A stretch of DNA of 64,000 nucleotides from Lomentospora prolificans. Its lineage: Eukaryota; Ascomycota; Sordariomycetes; Microascales; Microascaceae. The DNA is taken from NCBI GenBank assembly GCA_029532625.1, contig JARFXM010000002.1:372001-436000 (forward strand), written 5' to 3'. Under the pieces are notes generated by a model. That model was given only the letters and a program-made list of their open reading frames with translations, made no database searches and was not told where the DNA came from. Positions 11,937 to 23,889 of the stretch are shown here, piece by piece (position 1 is the stretch's first letter; each line of letters starts with the position of its first letter). The position numbers and the translations under genes are program-made.

Positions 11937-13278
11937 TTTGAAGGGTACTGTGAGGGTGGGAGAGCTACATTGGGGAGGGTGTCGTTAAGGGCGAAGCGAG
12001 GTGAAGTGGGGAGGAGGGATGAAGTCATTGCTGGCGAAAGACAGCTCTTCCTTGGTTGGTCGGAACTTGCCGATATGCAGGTATGGGCGGAAGATGCTGG
12101 TGGCAGAAAGTCGTTCCACGGATTCATGCTCAGACATGATCAGACAGAAACATTTCATTCTTCTCCAAAATTTTCCAGGAATAAAAAGAATTATCTTGAA
12201 TAACAAACTAATCGATGCGGAGTACGCCAACGCCTCGGGATTCGGCTCTCGAAAAGCGCACCTCATAACTCGTCGATGTTCGACTCAAATCGTTCTTGGC
12301 ATTTCTTTCCCTGGACTGCTCAAAACACCAATTTGTCAATTGTCTACCAGGTTGAAAGAGTCACCAATACGAAAACACGAGTATCTCTATCTCTATGCCT
12401 CTAAATCCTCGGCGTGCGGCGTTCGATGAGTGTGGAAAAGTTCCACAACATTATAGGATGAAACATTATTCTCTTCAAAGACCCCTCACCACATGCACTT
12501 GGCCACTTCAGACTCAGAAACACCACTACCCTATAGCAACAGTAGAATAGGTCTTAGAGTCGATTAAATATAAAAGAGACAGGGTCCTCTAACCTGTAGC
12601 ATGGGCATACCAGACACCAGGGGTAGCGGTGGATCTAGTCTCTGCGCTGCGTCCGGTCATTGTACTCTTTACTTATATTCTTAGGGCAGAAAGGTATCTA
12701 TCTAAACCGCGAAGGCAGCGTAGTGCCGCAGCCCGGAACTGACCCACCATATCGGTTAAGAATTTCTTGAGATATGCTGTATAACCGACGGTACCAAAGA
12801 GAGCGTCGTCGAGATTTGGAAGGTGCCGCAGTTTAAAGTGGTCAGGAAAGCTGACGCATCGGTACATCGATGAAGCATTACCTGCACATAGGAAGCCGAA
12901 TTGAGGGGAGGGAAAGTGTTTCCTTGACAGTTTGTAAGTCATCAGGAAGAAACAGTGAAATATACAGGCCATAAAACTATAGCCATGCGGCAAGAGGGCC
13001 TTGAGAATTTTGTACATGGACGAGATAGAAGACTGAAAATCGAGCCTTTTCTTCCCCACGCATCCATGGATCTTGATGCACACAGTAGAAGGTCAGGTCG
13101 CCGTCGAGACCCCGGCCGCTTTCCAGGTACAAGCCCGGCCATCGCACCAATCAAATCTCAGAACCGAGCACCCCAGTTTCCAAGCTCGATGGCGCCATCC
13201 CCACAACGTTCAACCGCCTCATCTCACCTCATCTCACCTCTCTCAAGCTATTACAAACGTAAAAGCCAAATCCACGCT
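11937..13278. other. Intergenic, divergent promoters
   Basis: This 1.3 kb lies between the 5' ends of the LYR-motif gene (minus) and the unknown gene at 13279 (plus). The reading frames present are short and unsupported. The last 100 bases before 13279 include a short direct repeat of CATCTCACCT. No other element is recognised. Confidence 0.5.
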
Positions 13279-14102
13279 ATGAACGCCCTCATATCACAGC
13301 AAGCACAATATAAGTCGCTTCTTGGGCGCATAGGCCGCTGCCTCTGCTTCGGCTGCTCCCCTACCCAGACCGCCGCAGCCGCCGCCCTCACATCCCGCCT
13401 CACGCGAGCCTGGCCCCATGCGTTCGTCTCGGCGGAAGGTTATGTACGTCTCCCCATCGATGAACGACGTTCAGACAAGGAGACACCGAGGGTAGCGGTC
13501 CAGGACGAAAAGGAATTAGAGCAGGCCGCGTGGGAAGCGTCGGCGTTGGCGAATGAAAAACTGTTGGATCTGCTGCTGAAGGTGGGGAACACGGAGGGGC
13601 CGTTTAATGTGGACGTTGAGGCGAGGGTGACACCTTTGAAAGTGAGCTTTGACGCGGTTACGTGGCAGTTTACGAGAGATTGTTGCTAATGATTTAGTAG
13701 GATGTGAAAGTACGGCCTGGAGAAGCTCTTATGGCGTTCTCGAGGTTTGGGACGGGACTGTTGGCTGGATCTACGATATTGAATCGGGTGCCCTTATCGT
13801 GGAAGGCAAAAAATGTGCCGGGTCGTATCGTACTGCAGTCTGTGGTGTTTTCGCAGGCTTCGATGAAGCCGGTGGCGCTTGTACAGGCTCTGGTGGATCT
13901 TAGGGACTCGGAGGGACAGGGCGTCGAGGAGTGGGTAGAGAAGAATAGCGAAGGTTTGAGCAAGTTACTACGGGAACTCGAGTATTCCGAAAGAAGGGGG
14001 AGGGAAGAAGTCAAAGATGTTTTGAACGCGGTAGATGCGCTGGAGAAGGATACGTGGGATAGGCCAGATGCGGTGGAGGACATGGGATCAGCGAAGTCGT
14101 AG
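13279..14102 (+). CDS. Conserved-looking hypothetical protein, two exons
   Basis: I do not recognise this gene. Exons 13279-13641 and 13701-14102 join in phase 0 across a 59-nt intron (GTGAGC donor, TGCTAATG branch-like site, TAG acceptor) to give 254 residues. The protein starts MNALISQQAQYKSLLGRI, has a Cys-Ala-rich segment (CLCFGCSPTQTAAAAAL), a central acidic helix-rich part, a hydrophobic glycine-containing stretch (LMAFSRFGTGLLAGSTIL) that could contact a membrane, and a charged helical C-terminus. The frame also stays open upstream to 12955 with an earlier ATG, so the start is uncertain; the composition upstream of 13279 looks non-coding. Codon use across both exons and the clean splice support a real gene. 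Confidence 0.65.
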
Positions 14103-14311
14103 ACGTATTAGCGGAGCTAATTCACGATTGTACAATACAACGAGCCTAGATCTTGCCCTCTCGGCCGGAAGCTAAATACGTACCTTGCCCTTGATTCGAG
14201 GATGTGACCGCTGGCGGCGTGGCGAAAAGAAGATTCGACAGCGAATATTTGGTGGGCTTCCATGAGGGCTTTATTGGGCCACATAGCGCTGTGGCTCTCA
14301 CACAGCAATCG

Positions 14312-14412
14312 GGTAAGATGGCCGAGCGGTCTAAGGCGCCAGGTTAAGGTTACCTTAACGAGTAATTCCTGGTCCAGGAAACTGGGCGTGAGTTCGAATC
14401 TCACTCTTATCA
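14312..14412 (+). tRNA. tRNA-Leu (anticodon AAG) with intron
   Basis: The sequence folds as a class II tRNA. The acceptor stem GGTAAGA pairs with TCTTATC (one G-T pair), followed by a leucine-type D arm (TGGCCGAGCGG...). The anticodon stem CCAGG/CCTGG carries loop TTAAGG-T with anticodon AAG at 14346-14348, then a variable arm (TCCAG-GAAA-CTGGGC region) and T arm GTGAG-TTCGAAT-CTCAC. A 17-nt intron at 14350-14366 sits directly after position 37, the canonical place, and contains CCTTAA, which can pair with the anticodon loop TTAAGG as nuclear pre-tRNA introns usually do. It is read by RNA polymerase III; a T-rich run just downstream (from about 14416) could terminate it. Confidence 0.93.
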
Positions 14413-17400
14413 AATTTATTTTTTGTTCTTTTTTCTTTCAACTTTTATTTGTATTCCGCTCCTTCTCTCGCCCTGGCTCTTTTTGGACTGAGATTTCGGG
14501 AATTCATGGTCGCTGACCTAAACGATTTTTTTTATAATCATCTGTGCGTTGAGGGCTCCTGATAGCGGGGTAATTATACTCCCGCTCTCAATCTGAAGCA
14601 GCAACATCAGCGGCATCAATAACCCTTGCTGCTTTCATCTCCAACTCTTGAAGTGGGACTTTTTATGCTCAACCTGTATGTGCTATGGCAGACCAGATGG
14701 GACTGAGTCATGTACGCATTTAGGGCATCTTGGGCCAAATCCGATCCAGACGCTCCCATGATCTTCTACGCCAAAAGGGGAATAGAGGGGTTGAAGAACT
14801 ATCACTTGCATCAAGGGTGTTCACACCACGGAACAACCTTGTAGAGCAACCTCTCAAGAGTCGAAGCGGGGGCTCACACTGGAGCCCTACGACGCAAAAA
14901 CATCGGGGTGGTATGATGGCAGAAAAACAAAGGCCATATGCAAGGGGTGACGGCATGTTGCGGAAGTCGGATTTCTTCACCGCCAATCTTGGCATTGGCT
15001 TTTATATATGAGGGCTTAATTCAACCACCGACAGTCCAGTAACAAGCTCGCGGCACCCAAAAAAGGTGGGAGGGTTGGGGTAGGCTGCATTTGCCAGCGC
15101 ATCAAGAAGAAAAAATCATCGTGCGGGATCGCGGGGCTAGCAGGGAGACCCCTCCCGAATCAGTCAAAAAAGCTCGACTACCAATATCCAGTGGATGATA
15201 TACCGCTCACAAGAGGGAAGGCCTGCATCCTGCGCGGGGAGGAGAAAGGCAAGAAGGAAGGCAAGAGATCGGCAGTCGTACAGAGCAAGGTTACTGTAGA
15301 AATCCTCCGAGGGGAAGCGCGATTGGAGGGGTGATGCGAGACAAAAGATCACCATCACAACGACCCCGCAGAAGAGGAAGCGTCCATACGACTCTACGCG
15401 CAGCCTTGCACTGTTTCGACGGGCTCTTGTGGGCTTGTGCCGCGATGAGGTGATTTGACCAGAAGTCGTGTAGGTAAGAAAGGGCCGTTGTTGATCTTGA
15501 GGTTCGGGTCCGCGATGCTCGGCTGATGCTAGTCTTTTTTTTTGATGATGATCCCAACATCAAAAGCCATCACATGCAGGTTCGTTCTTTATTCCTTCCG
15601 CGCTGAAAGGCGCAGAGGCCAGAAAACCCTTAACGCGCGAAACCCGCGTGGCGATAACCTCTATCCCCTTCCGCCTATTTTCTTCTTTCCTTTCTGCGCT
15701 AGTCGCATGGATTTCTTCATAGCGTTGCAACCACCAACCAGCGAGTAAGAAAAGGCTGTGGTCGCGCTGTTCGAAGTTCAAAAGTAGAAATTAGAACCTT
15801 ACCCTTCATTTGCCTCATGCACTAATCGGACTGTTTGAACTAGCGATTCCCCCTTCAGCGGCATGGCCGTAGGGAGGCTGGCTCAAATGGAGGTCACTGA
15901 GAGGGTGGTATCACTACACCAGGCAGCCAGCCAGCCAGCGTAACGTACTGGGGCCAAAAAGCTTGGTGTGCACCCACTCTACTTCAGAGGCCTTGCTATG
16001 ATGCTACTTGCTGCTGAGACTGCACATTGTCCCCACAGGCAATATCGGTCCAAGTCACACGGCCACGTACAGTGTCCGAGGATCGGGCGAAGTGGGAGAC
16101 ACTGCTGGGTGTATCTCGGCATTCTCCAGGTACCTTTGTGACCTGCACGTTACTGGTATTACACAGTAACGGAATCCGCGGAGCGAATGGACCCAATTCT
16201 AGCGATCTGACCCCCTCCGGCGCCCAAGTGCCGACAGGCCCCAAGCTCAATTCGTCCTTAATAGTCCAGTGGTCCCTTACATTCCCTTGCCCACGCCCGC
16301 TCGCTCCAAGCAATTCCTGGCTCTGGAACGAGGGGTGACAAGGTTCCCCCAACCCTACGACGCCATGCGTGCAGGGGTTATATACGGGCTAAAAGCGAGC
16401 GAAAAAGAGTGTGAGAGACCAGAGGCCGAGGGAGCATTGAGGAATTGTGAACCAAACTCCCAGCGAGTCTTATGACCACGGGCAATGTCCACCTTGACAT
16501 CGGGGGTAGCCCTGGCACACACGGGTATTCCTGCACGTTGCTATCCATGCATGCGACGAACTCGTCGCTTGCGGATTCGTGGTGTCTTTTTTCTCCCACT
16601 AGCTTGTTTTTCAGATGCGTCATGCGAAGCTGGCGGTGCGTACTCTAATCGCAGCCTACTGACAGGACGATCAGTGCTGGAATAGACATAGGCTATTAGT
16701 TTCTCCCTGCTAGTTTCTTATCCAGCATTGCCAGCATAGGGCGATGCGAGTGCTTTTCCGCCGACTATTCCCTGCCAATCGTCGCCGGATCATCGGAGAT
16801 TGAACTTTTGTAGTAAGGAAGCAGGCGGACATGTGGGCGGTATTGTTCCTTCGCTGGCAATGCTGCACTCGGGGTTCTGTATGTGCTGGTGTTGTGTGCG
16901 TGAGCGTGTACACCCACACTCGTGGTTGAACATGGGAGGGGGGAACTTTATAAACAGATCGACAAGGAATTTGGGGTTTCAATGCGACGATTCCTCATGC
17001 CGCATGATGGGCGACCAAGCCAAACAATGATCTCCCATTCCCCCCCCCCGCACAAGAGGCGGCACAGAAAATCAAGAATGCCCAGGAATCTAGACCGTTT
17101 ACAGCGCGGAAGATGTGATGCGGCTCAAATCATTTGAGAAAAATGTAATACTGCGATACTGGCACCAAACGTTTGTTCCCCATTCTATCTCAGACAGAGA
17201 GACGCACTATTACAAGATAAAACACTGAATTGTTCAATTGGAGCTAGGGAGACGAGGGAAAAAAGAAAGTTGGAAAAGAGCGATGGCGGACCCCATACTC
17301 CTTTTGGACCCATTGTCTTCGGCTGATGGTGGAGACGTCAATGTACCCAATACGCCATCGTAAAAGCTCATAGGCCCGCTTCGCCTACATTCCCTCTGCT

Positions 17401-19020
17401 CGGAGATGGTACCGATACCTCACTATAGATCGCCTGTCGGCTTTGGCTGGATTAGCGGGCCAAATATGGTGAGTGGCCGCGCTAGCAATGTAAAAATGGC
17501 TGAACAGTGGGGCCCGGAGAAGCTGCAGGGCCGACTGGACCTTCTGGCAACAGCAAGTTCGACTGGCACACTTGGACGCTTGGCTCCCTGCCCACAGCCA
17601 GTCTCAGGCGCCAAAGCGCTGCTATTATTGCGATCGTACCGAATACCACCCCCCCCAAGTCTGAGATTCAAGGAAGCACTATCGGGAGGCTGCCCAAGCC
17701 GCACGTATGCAGGAGGGTTACCAGCACAGTGTCCTAGACTGTGGTGGTTCTCGGTCCAAGGTACCATACAGGCTCGGAGATTTGTCAGTTGCTGCAATTA
17801 TAGTATCTTGCAGCTCTGACGAATGCAATTCGATACACCCAATGCACTTATATGACGGTAGGCAGCGATATACCGAGCTTCATGAAGGAGGTGAGAGATG
17901 CTGGTGAAACAGAGTCAATTGATGTTATCTAATGTTCGTCACACATTGCATGCAGAGAGATGACGGCTACCTTAATATTAGTACATGTGGAAAAGCGCTG
18001 CCTGCACACGTCTTGCGAGCGCCATGAGAGAAGCAGACGCCAGAGAACCCTTGGCCTCAGCCCATATGGCCACCCGGTCCGGAGCCACGTTCGGCGGTCT
18101 GGGCTGCTATTATCGTTCGGCCCAGTCGCCACCAGATACGTGGAAACTCCATCGACCATGTTTTACCTCGACGCGCTACTGAAGCTAAAGAGAAGAAAAA
18201 AACCCCCATCCGTCCGAGTTCAATTGGTTAATTCTCTGCTGCCTGCTCTCTGGAAGCTGCTCAGAACCCTCTGCGTCAAGATACACGGTACAGCCCTTTG
18301 ACACTCGTTGAGTCCACCAAGTCACCAAAACAGGCATTTTGAACCCCCGCGATACCTTGTTGCTTGTATCGAAACATTAGATGACATGAGAAGAAACCTG
18401 AAACACAGTGCGAGTGGACCCCATGTCCGCCCAGTTCCTTCCCGTCCCACCCGACAGCCGCTAGCCTTTGGGTACCTCTTTCTATTGTGAAATTTTCCCC
18501 TTCCCTGCGGGTTTCGTTACTTCCTCTTGATTTGGGACTGTGCTGCTTTTTTGGCCCTTCGTTCCACCCCAGACCCCAAAAAAAGTCCTTTGCTGGCCCT
18601 CAGGAGATCCTCGCCACCCTGACCGCATCTTCGGAAAAACACTACACATCCCCGGGCTTCAGTAAAGCTTTCTCCTCAGCGAGGCATTCCTAGGAATCAT
18701 CCTTATCATATCGACTCGATTTCGCCGGCTCTCTAGCGACTAGTCCAACCTCCGAAACTATTGCTTTCCATCGAGTTCCAGTCATCGTGGCTCAGCATCG
18801 AATCCTTCGGCCGAGCCAACAACCACAACAACAACGAACCTGACGATAGAAACCCTTTTGCTCATTTCCTCATCGACACGACGCCCGAACAACCCACGGA
18901 TTTTCCAGTTTCCCATCTCCAAGCTACCCCCGAGGGCGGACTCCGAGAATAACTTGCAGGTTCCTCTGCTGGCCCTGACCTGTGCGCCAGGTTTCTGGGG
19001 CGGCAGACCAGCGGTTGCGC
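14413..19020. other. Long gene-empty interval
   Basis: I find no gene in these 4.6 kb. Reading frames are short and evenly spread over both strands. The last 500 bases (from about 18.49 kb) become pyrimidine-rich, as expected of the promoter and leader of acrB. A short CAGC repeat lies at 15924-15939. Confidence 0.5.
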
Positions 19021-22000
19021 ATGCCTCGTGGGTCGGCCTCGGGCAAGCGACAACAAGGCGCATCTAGCAATAGCACCAAGCATGACAATGGCCTCGTAGC
19101 TCCTGGCAAGAAGGCCTCGCGGAACAGGAACCACGCTCACTCTGATGGCAAGACGAGACCCGCTAACCTATCCAACTCGTCTACCACGGCTTCGGCAGCT
19201 TCCAGCTCTCAGTCGTCGCTCAACCCGCCCGCGAACGGCTCCGCGAATGGATCTGCGACTCCTCCCATTGCCGCCAACGGCAGGACAAACGGCCACGCTA
19301 TCCCCAACGGCAACCACAACGGCTTTGCGAAGCTCCCAGCCGACGACATGGTAGCCGAGAACTCCAGAGCCCACCACCTCGCTCGTCGAGCGTCACTGGA
19401 TACCGAGTCGGAGACATCTACCTCGACCGACTCTTTCCATTCTCATCACCATGTAGCGAATCACTCCAATGCCGCCGCCGAACATCCTCAAATTGATGTA
19501 AATGCGTCCAAACATGGCGCCGATGTACACAAAGACTCGGGCCCGCTCGACTTCGCGGCTACTGTCCTGATGGCCCTCCCTCTCCATGACACCCTGGCCA
19601 TCCTTCTCATCCTCATGCACGTCTCTCCCCTAACCCTCTCAGTCATCTACACCGTTTTTACCGTCCTCACCTTTGCCTCCCCCCTAACCGCTAGCTCCGT
19701 CGTCAACATCCACCTCGCAGAACTCCTAGATTGGCATTCTACAATGCCCTCTCTTGTGACAGTGCTATGCGTTGACATACTAGCGTTACTTGTTTTCTTA
19801 TTTCTATGGCCGTCTGTCCAGAACGCCATACTCGATCTCGCCAAACCGGTCATTGCCGCCACTCTCGGTGGCGGCTCTACGTCGAGGGGCGGACAGTCGA
19901 GGACGGTGTCCGCATGCTTTGCCTTTGTGTTAAGTACCCACGTTTTCAAGAATACACGATCTCACTGGACTCGCTTTTTAAGGGTCCTTCCCCCCTCCTG
20001 GCGCTTCACGCCGGACCCCGATGATCCTCTTGAGGAGGTTTCGAGGACGGCTGTCTCTGCCATGCGCCATCCCGACCCCTATTTTACTCTACTAGGAGTT
20101 CATATCCTTATGCAAGGAATCGTACGATACATCAGGGAGTGGTATATCCGGCGCGAGAGAAGCAGCGCCGCGGCTAATGCTAGCGCGGGTGACCCAGAAG
20201 CAGGGAAGCCCACGTCCGCTGAGTCCGACGCTGCTCATCAAGCCCTGGAGGCTGAACCCACCCCCGTGACGAATTCGACGCATTCATCTACTAAACGAAG
20301 ACGAAAACAGAGCGCCCAGGTGCGTCTGCAACAGCCGTTGTGGGCAGCTTTGGCTAGCACAAAGGTTGTCATGGTCAAGGAGTACGAGCTCTCTCATGCC
20401 ACGAGCGAGTCTGCTTGTGCCGACGCCACCGACATCCACAACCTAGGAAACGCCCCATTTGACCGCGAGACTGGTCGCATCTGGATCTCGTATGTCGGCT
20501 GCGACGAGGTCAGTTTTGACACCAGCCACTTTCCCGACGACTTCTCCGAATCCGAGTCTTCCCCCTCTTATGGGGAGATGCACAGCGCGTCGACTGCCAT
20601 CGATCGCTCGAAACCCTTCTACGTCCGTATCAACAACGCTCACTGGCCTTCCACACGTATTGTCCCTGCACAGGACAATGCTGAGGAGGCCGATGACGAT
20701 GCGGGAGACGGCACGCGGTGGACAGGTGATATCTATGGCCTGCGCCCCACGTCCAAGTACGTCTGCGAGTTTGTCGACACCCATTCCCATGCCATCCTCT
20801 TTTCGACCACCGTCACAACGACCCGCGAGACTCGGACCGCTGCCGTCGTTAACGGCGTTCCCAACGGCCAGCGCCGCCCTCATTCGCCCGCCACCACCCT
20901 CAAGACGTCCATTGCGGCATCTGACGCTAAGCTTGCTGCAGAACGTGCTAAGCTCAAAACCCTCCGGAAGGAGTGGAAAGCCAAGGTCAACTCGCTCAAG
21001 AAGGACAACGAGGGTACCGATAACTCTATCAATTCGGCCGGCGGTACCGACGACCGCTATCGACAAAAGATTCGGCAACAGGAGACTCAAAAAGCCCAGG
21101 CTGAAAAAGAGGCGTCCGAGCTCGATGCCGAACTGAAAGCCTTCGACGATGAGCCGAGTGATGTAGTGGCTCGCCGTAAACAGGTCGAGAAAGTCTGGTC
21201 GGAGGAGAAGAGTGTCTTCGAGAAGGCTCAGCAAGAGTTCAAGTCGCACTCATCGGCCGTCAGCACCGCCGTTAAGTCCAAGGAAGGCGATAAACAGCAA
21301 CTCCAAACGCGCCGTAACAAAATTGCCAATCGTGTAGCCAAGGTCGATAATGAGCTCGCCAACATTGCTGACGCCAACAAGCGCGGCCTTAACGAGGTCG
21401 AGCGACGCAAGGCTGAGCGCGAGGCTTGGCAGAAGCAGGTGTCTGCCACCGAGGAGAGGCTGAATAGCGACTTTAACTCGGTCCAAATGGATAACTCTAT
21501 GCTTCAAGAAGAGCACGCCAACGCCATGCAGACTGCGAATACTTTGTATGCGCAGATCTACGCCGCCAGCACCCCTGCAGCCACGTACGAAATGCCAGAC
21601 CAGCGCCAAAACCTGCCATCGCCGAATCAGTACCCCCCCATGTGGAACGCCGGCACGACCATGTCACCTTCCGCGCCGGGCCTGAATGCGCCGTACCCGA
21701 TCTGGCCAGCAGCTACTGATGCCTCGATCGCACCGATTTCTGCACCCGTACTCAACAACAGCTGGACCTTCCCCGGCGCAGTCAGCGCCGGGCCTTCTGG
21801 TGGGAAGACGCGTGGTAGGTCGTCGTCGATGCTCAGCGACATTTCCGGCTTCACGCAACTCAGCAACGAAGATGAAACTGCCGCTACTGGAAATGGTTTC
21901 CGTCAAAGTCAAAAGGGATTTGTTGCAGGTATTCCCTCCAGCTTTTACGCCCGCACAAGGAAGCCGAGCGTCGGGGCAGCGTCAGGGAAGAGCAGCATTG

Positions 22001-22065
22001 GCAGCGGCAGCGGAAGCGGCACTGGGAGCTGGAGCAGCGCCAGGGATCCATCAAGTCCTTCTTAA
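19021..22065 (+). CDS. acrB: AcrB-type ubiquitination network signalling protein
   Basis: A 1014-residue protein from a single open frame. I use ATG 19021 (start MPRGSASGKRQQG) because that opening matches fungal AcrB proteins; the frame extends only 13 codons further without a better start. Order: a low-complexity Ser/Asn/Gly/His-rich N-terminus; hydrophobic helices near residues 177-225 and 240-265; another hydrophobic segment near 350-365; then a long heptad-rich coiled coil from about 633 to 845; and a Ser/Gly/Pro-rich tail. Known: Aspergillus nidulans AcrB, about 1000 residues with membrane segments and a coiled coil, affects acriflavine resistance and acts in the CreB/CreC deubiquitination network that influences carbon source use. 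Length and architecture fit. That the same network operates here is inferred. Confidence 0.85.
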   Translation: MPRGSASGKRQQGASSNSTKHDNGLVAPGKKASRNRNHAHSDGKTRPANLSNSSTTASAASSSQSSLNPPANGSANGSATPPIAANGRTNGHAIPNGNHNGFAKLPADDMVAENSRAHHLARRASLDTESETSTSTDSFHSHHHVANHSNAAAEHPQIDVNASKHGADVHKDSGPLDFAATVLMALPLHDTLAILLILMHVSPLTLSVIYTVFTVLTFASPLTASSVVNIHLAELLDWHSTMPSLVTVLCVDILALLVFLFLWPSVQNAILDLAKPVIAATLGGGSTSRGGQSRTVSACFAFVLSTHVFKNTRSHWTRFLRVLPPSWRFTPDPDDPLEEVSRTAVSAMRHPDPYFTLLGVHILMQGIVRYIREWYIRRERSSAAANASAGDPEAGKPTSAESDAAHQALEAEPTPVTNSTHSSTKRRRKQSAQVRLQQPLWAALASTKVVMVKEYELSHATSESACADATDIHNLGNAPFDRETGRIWISYVGCDEVSFDTSHFPDDFSESESSPSYGEMHSASTAIDRSKPFYVRINNAHWPSTRIVPAQDNAEEADDDAGDGTRWTGDIYGLRPTSKYVCEFVDTHSHAILFSTTVTTTRETRTAAVVNGVPNGQRRPHSPATTLKTSIAASDAKLAAERAKLKTLRKEWKAKVNSLKKDNEGTDNSINSAGGTDDRYRQKIRQQETQKAQAEKEASELDAELKAFDDEPSDVVARRKQVEKVWSEEKSVFEKAQQEFKSHSSAVSTAVKSKEGDKQQLQTRRNKIANRVAKVDNELANIADANKRGLNEVERRKAEREAWQKQVSATEERLNSDFNSVQMDNSMLQEEHANAMQTANTLYAQIYAASTPAATYEMPDQRQNLPSPNQYPPMWNAGTTMSPSAPGLNAPYPIWPAATDASIAPISAPVLNNSWTFPGAVSAGPSGGKTRGRSSSMLSDISGFTQLSNEDETAATGNGFRQSQKGFVAGIPSSFYARTRKPSVGAASGKSSIGSGSGSGTGSWSSARDPSSPS

Positions 22066-22692
22066 TCATATGGAGGTCCGACTGGGCGGCAAGCGAAGAT
22101 GGCTAGCGCTTTCCGGTTTTTGTTGTTTTTGGCTCTGTAATTTGTTTAGTTTTGACGTGAATGGAAAAGTTTTCGTCCCTTACTTTGATGCATGCCCACA
22201 AGTGACTTGAGCGTTTTCCCTTTAAGCTCGGTGACTCGAATTTCTTACTGACTGGGATAAAGTAAATTCCAGTACATGAATGTGGAAACCCTCTCTCCAA
22301 GATATCTTAGGGGCCACTGGAACTAAACTGAAAAAGCATTCCTCGGTTCGCTTTCCTCTAATCTAGCTTTTGCCCTCCAGCGTTTGAGTTTATTCTTCCC
22401 CTAGAATCGAATGACAGCAGGACTAGTCATGAATAGCAGTTCCCTACCCTCACAGTCTTTGTCTTCATTGGCATGGTTCGTGCCTTCCGCACCATCTTAT
22501 GGGCATAGGAATGCTCCTTCTCGTCTATAAGACCTTCTCATCTACAAGATGGCGTCCACTCGGCAGACGTGGTCAAGATTTATGGTCATGGACATCACAA
22601 CACCAGGTCGCAATTCATCTTCTCATATTACATTCCATCATTGTCATTTCAAATAAGACGACGCCCTTCTGTTCGTCATAGTCTACTCCATC
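22066..22692. other. Intergenic
   Basis: This stretch holds the 3' region of acrB and the promoter of the phosphotransferase-like gene. No clear TATA box or other element stands out. Confidence 0.5.
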
Positions 22693-23889
22693 ATGGACCC
22701 GCGCGATATCAAACCTGATCACCCAATCCTGAAGCACATCTTCAACGATGCGTACCCCGGAGCCATCACCATTTTCACCCAGAACTGGGACGAGTGCGTC
22801 TTCAAGGTCGACTTCAGCTACTATGCCAACCCGCGCCCGCCATGCATCGTTCGACTCGAAGTGGAAGACGACGAGCCGACCAAATTTGCAATGACTGCGG
22901 CCCTGCAAGGGCTCGCGGCCACTATCCTTCCCGGGCTTGTCCCCAAGGTTTTACAAGTCGGGAAGGCAAAGAATGAAGGTGGCCGGTTGCTCAACTTCTC
23001 TGTAACTGAGTTTATCGATGAGAAGACCCTTGATAATGTGTGGTATGAGCTGAATGCCGACGGGCGAAACTCGCTCATTTCGGAGCTTGCGGAGGCTGTT
23101 GAGAAGCTGCATTCCGTTCGCTTAAGCGATCAAAAGGTCCAAGAATTCCTGGGGAATGCGCTGAAAGATGAACCTGGACTCCTCAAGGAACTCGGTGGGC
23201 CTGGAACTTTCGGAGGTCCTCAGACGGGCGTCTTCGATTCCGGCAGTGTATTTATGGGCCACATTATCAAGGAACACACAGATATAAAACAACCGATTAC
23301 AGTAAATGTACTGTCCGAACCGCGCGGTATCGAGATCAAGTCAGACTTTGAAGACGGAGAGTCCGTCGTCGTCGAAGAGTCCGATATGGACCGCTGGGCG
23401 GAGGAAGCAGTGTTCTGCCACAACAACCTCAATCCGAATCAGATATTCGTGCGGAAGCTGGCCGATGGAGGATATTCGATCGCCGGAATTCTCGACTGGA
23501 CGCTCGCAGGATTCTACCCGGCGTCCTACGAGCTGAGTCTCCAAGATAGCCACCTCGGCCTCGAACATGGAAATGTATCGTTCTATCTACTTCTGAAGGA
23601 CCGCCTGAAGGAGGTGGCACCGCGGACTTCGTCGCAGATTGCTCTTCTCCGGGCCCGTGAGCTTATCCACGAGTCCCACGAGAGGGTCCTGGTTAGCAGC
23701 GACATCGTCTCGTCCGCGGTGCGCAAGAAGTTTTTGGACAAGCTGGAACTAGTTCGCGATGAGGATCCGTATGTCGGTTGGCGGAGGACGCCTGGGACCT
23801 CGCATGACTGCTCTGCTGCGGAGTTTGAGGGGTTGGAGCATGAATTTTATATGACCCTTCCTCAGGATTGGAAGCCGGCTTGGGAATAA
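22693..23889 (+). CDS. APH-family phosphotransferase-like protein, probable pseudoenzyme
   Basis: A 398-residue single-exon protein. The whole length aligns in character with fungal aminoglycoside phosphotransferase (APH/choline kinase-like) proteins: N-lobe strands with CIVRLEVEDDEPTKFAMTAAL near residues 56-76, a helix with EAVEKLHSVRL near 136, and the C-lobe loop EEAVFCHNNLNPNQIFV at 237-253 followed by ILDWTLAGFYPASYELSLQD. In active members the loop reads H-x-D-x4-N. Here H243 is kept, but the catalytic Asp is Asn245 and the metal-binding Asn is Gln250. The second metal ligand region (ILDW) is intact. From this I infer weak or no kinase activity, perhaps a binding or regulatory role. 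Substrates of fungal members are mostly unknown. No frameshift or stop is present, so the protein is maintained. Confidence 0.85.
   Translation: MDPRDIKPDHPILKHIFNDAYPGAITIFTQNWDECVFKVDFSYYANPRPPCIVRLEVEDDEPTKFAMTAALQGLAATILPGLVPKVLQVGKAKNEGGRLLNFSVTEFIDEKTLDNVWYELNADGRNSLISELAEAVEKLHSVRLSDQKVQEFLGNALKDEPGLLKELGGPGTFGGPQTGVFDSGSVFMGHIIKEHTDIKQPITVNVLSEPRGIEIKSDFEDGESVVVEESDMDRWAEEAVFCHNNLNPNQIFVRKLADGGYSIAGILDWTLAGFYPASYELSLQDSHLGLEHGNVSFYLLLKDRLKEVAPRTSSQIALLRARELIHESHERVLVSSDIVSSAVRKKFLDKLELVRDEDPYVGWRRTPGTSHDCSAAEFEGLEHEFYMTLPQDWKPAWE

Noticed and set aside
18761..18952. 63-codon frame in the acrB leader as a possible regulatory upstream ORF
   Set aside because: It begins at TTG, not ATG, so it is not a convincing upstream ORF.
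20443..21249. 268-codon minus-strand frame inside acrB
   Set aside because: It mirrors the coiled-coil codons of acrB (GAG/AAG giving Leu/Leu on the other strand) and has no splice or domain support.
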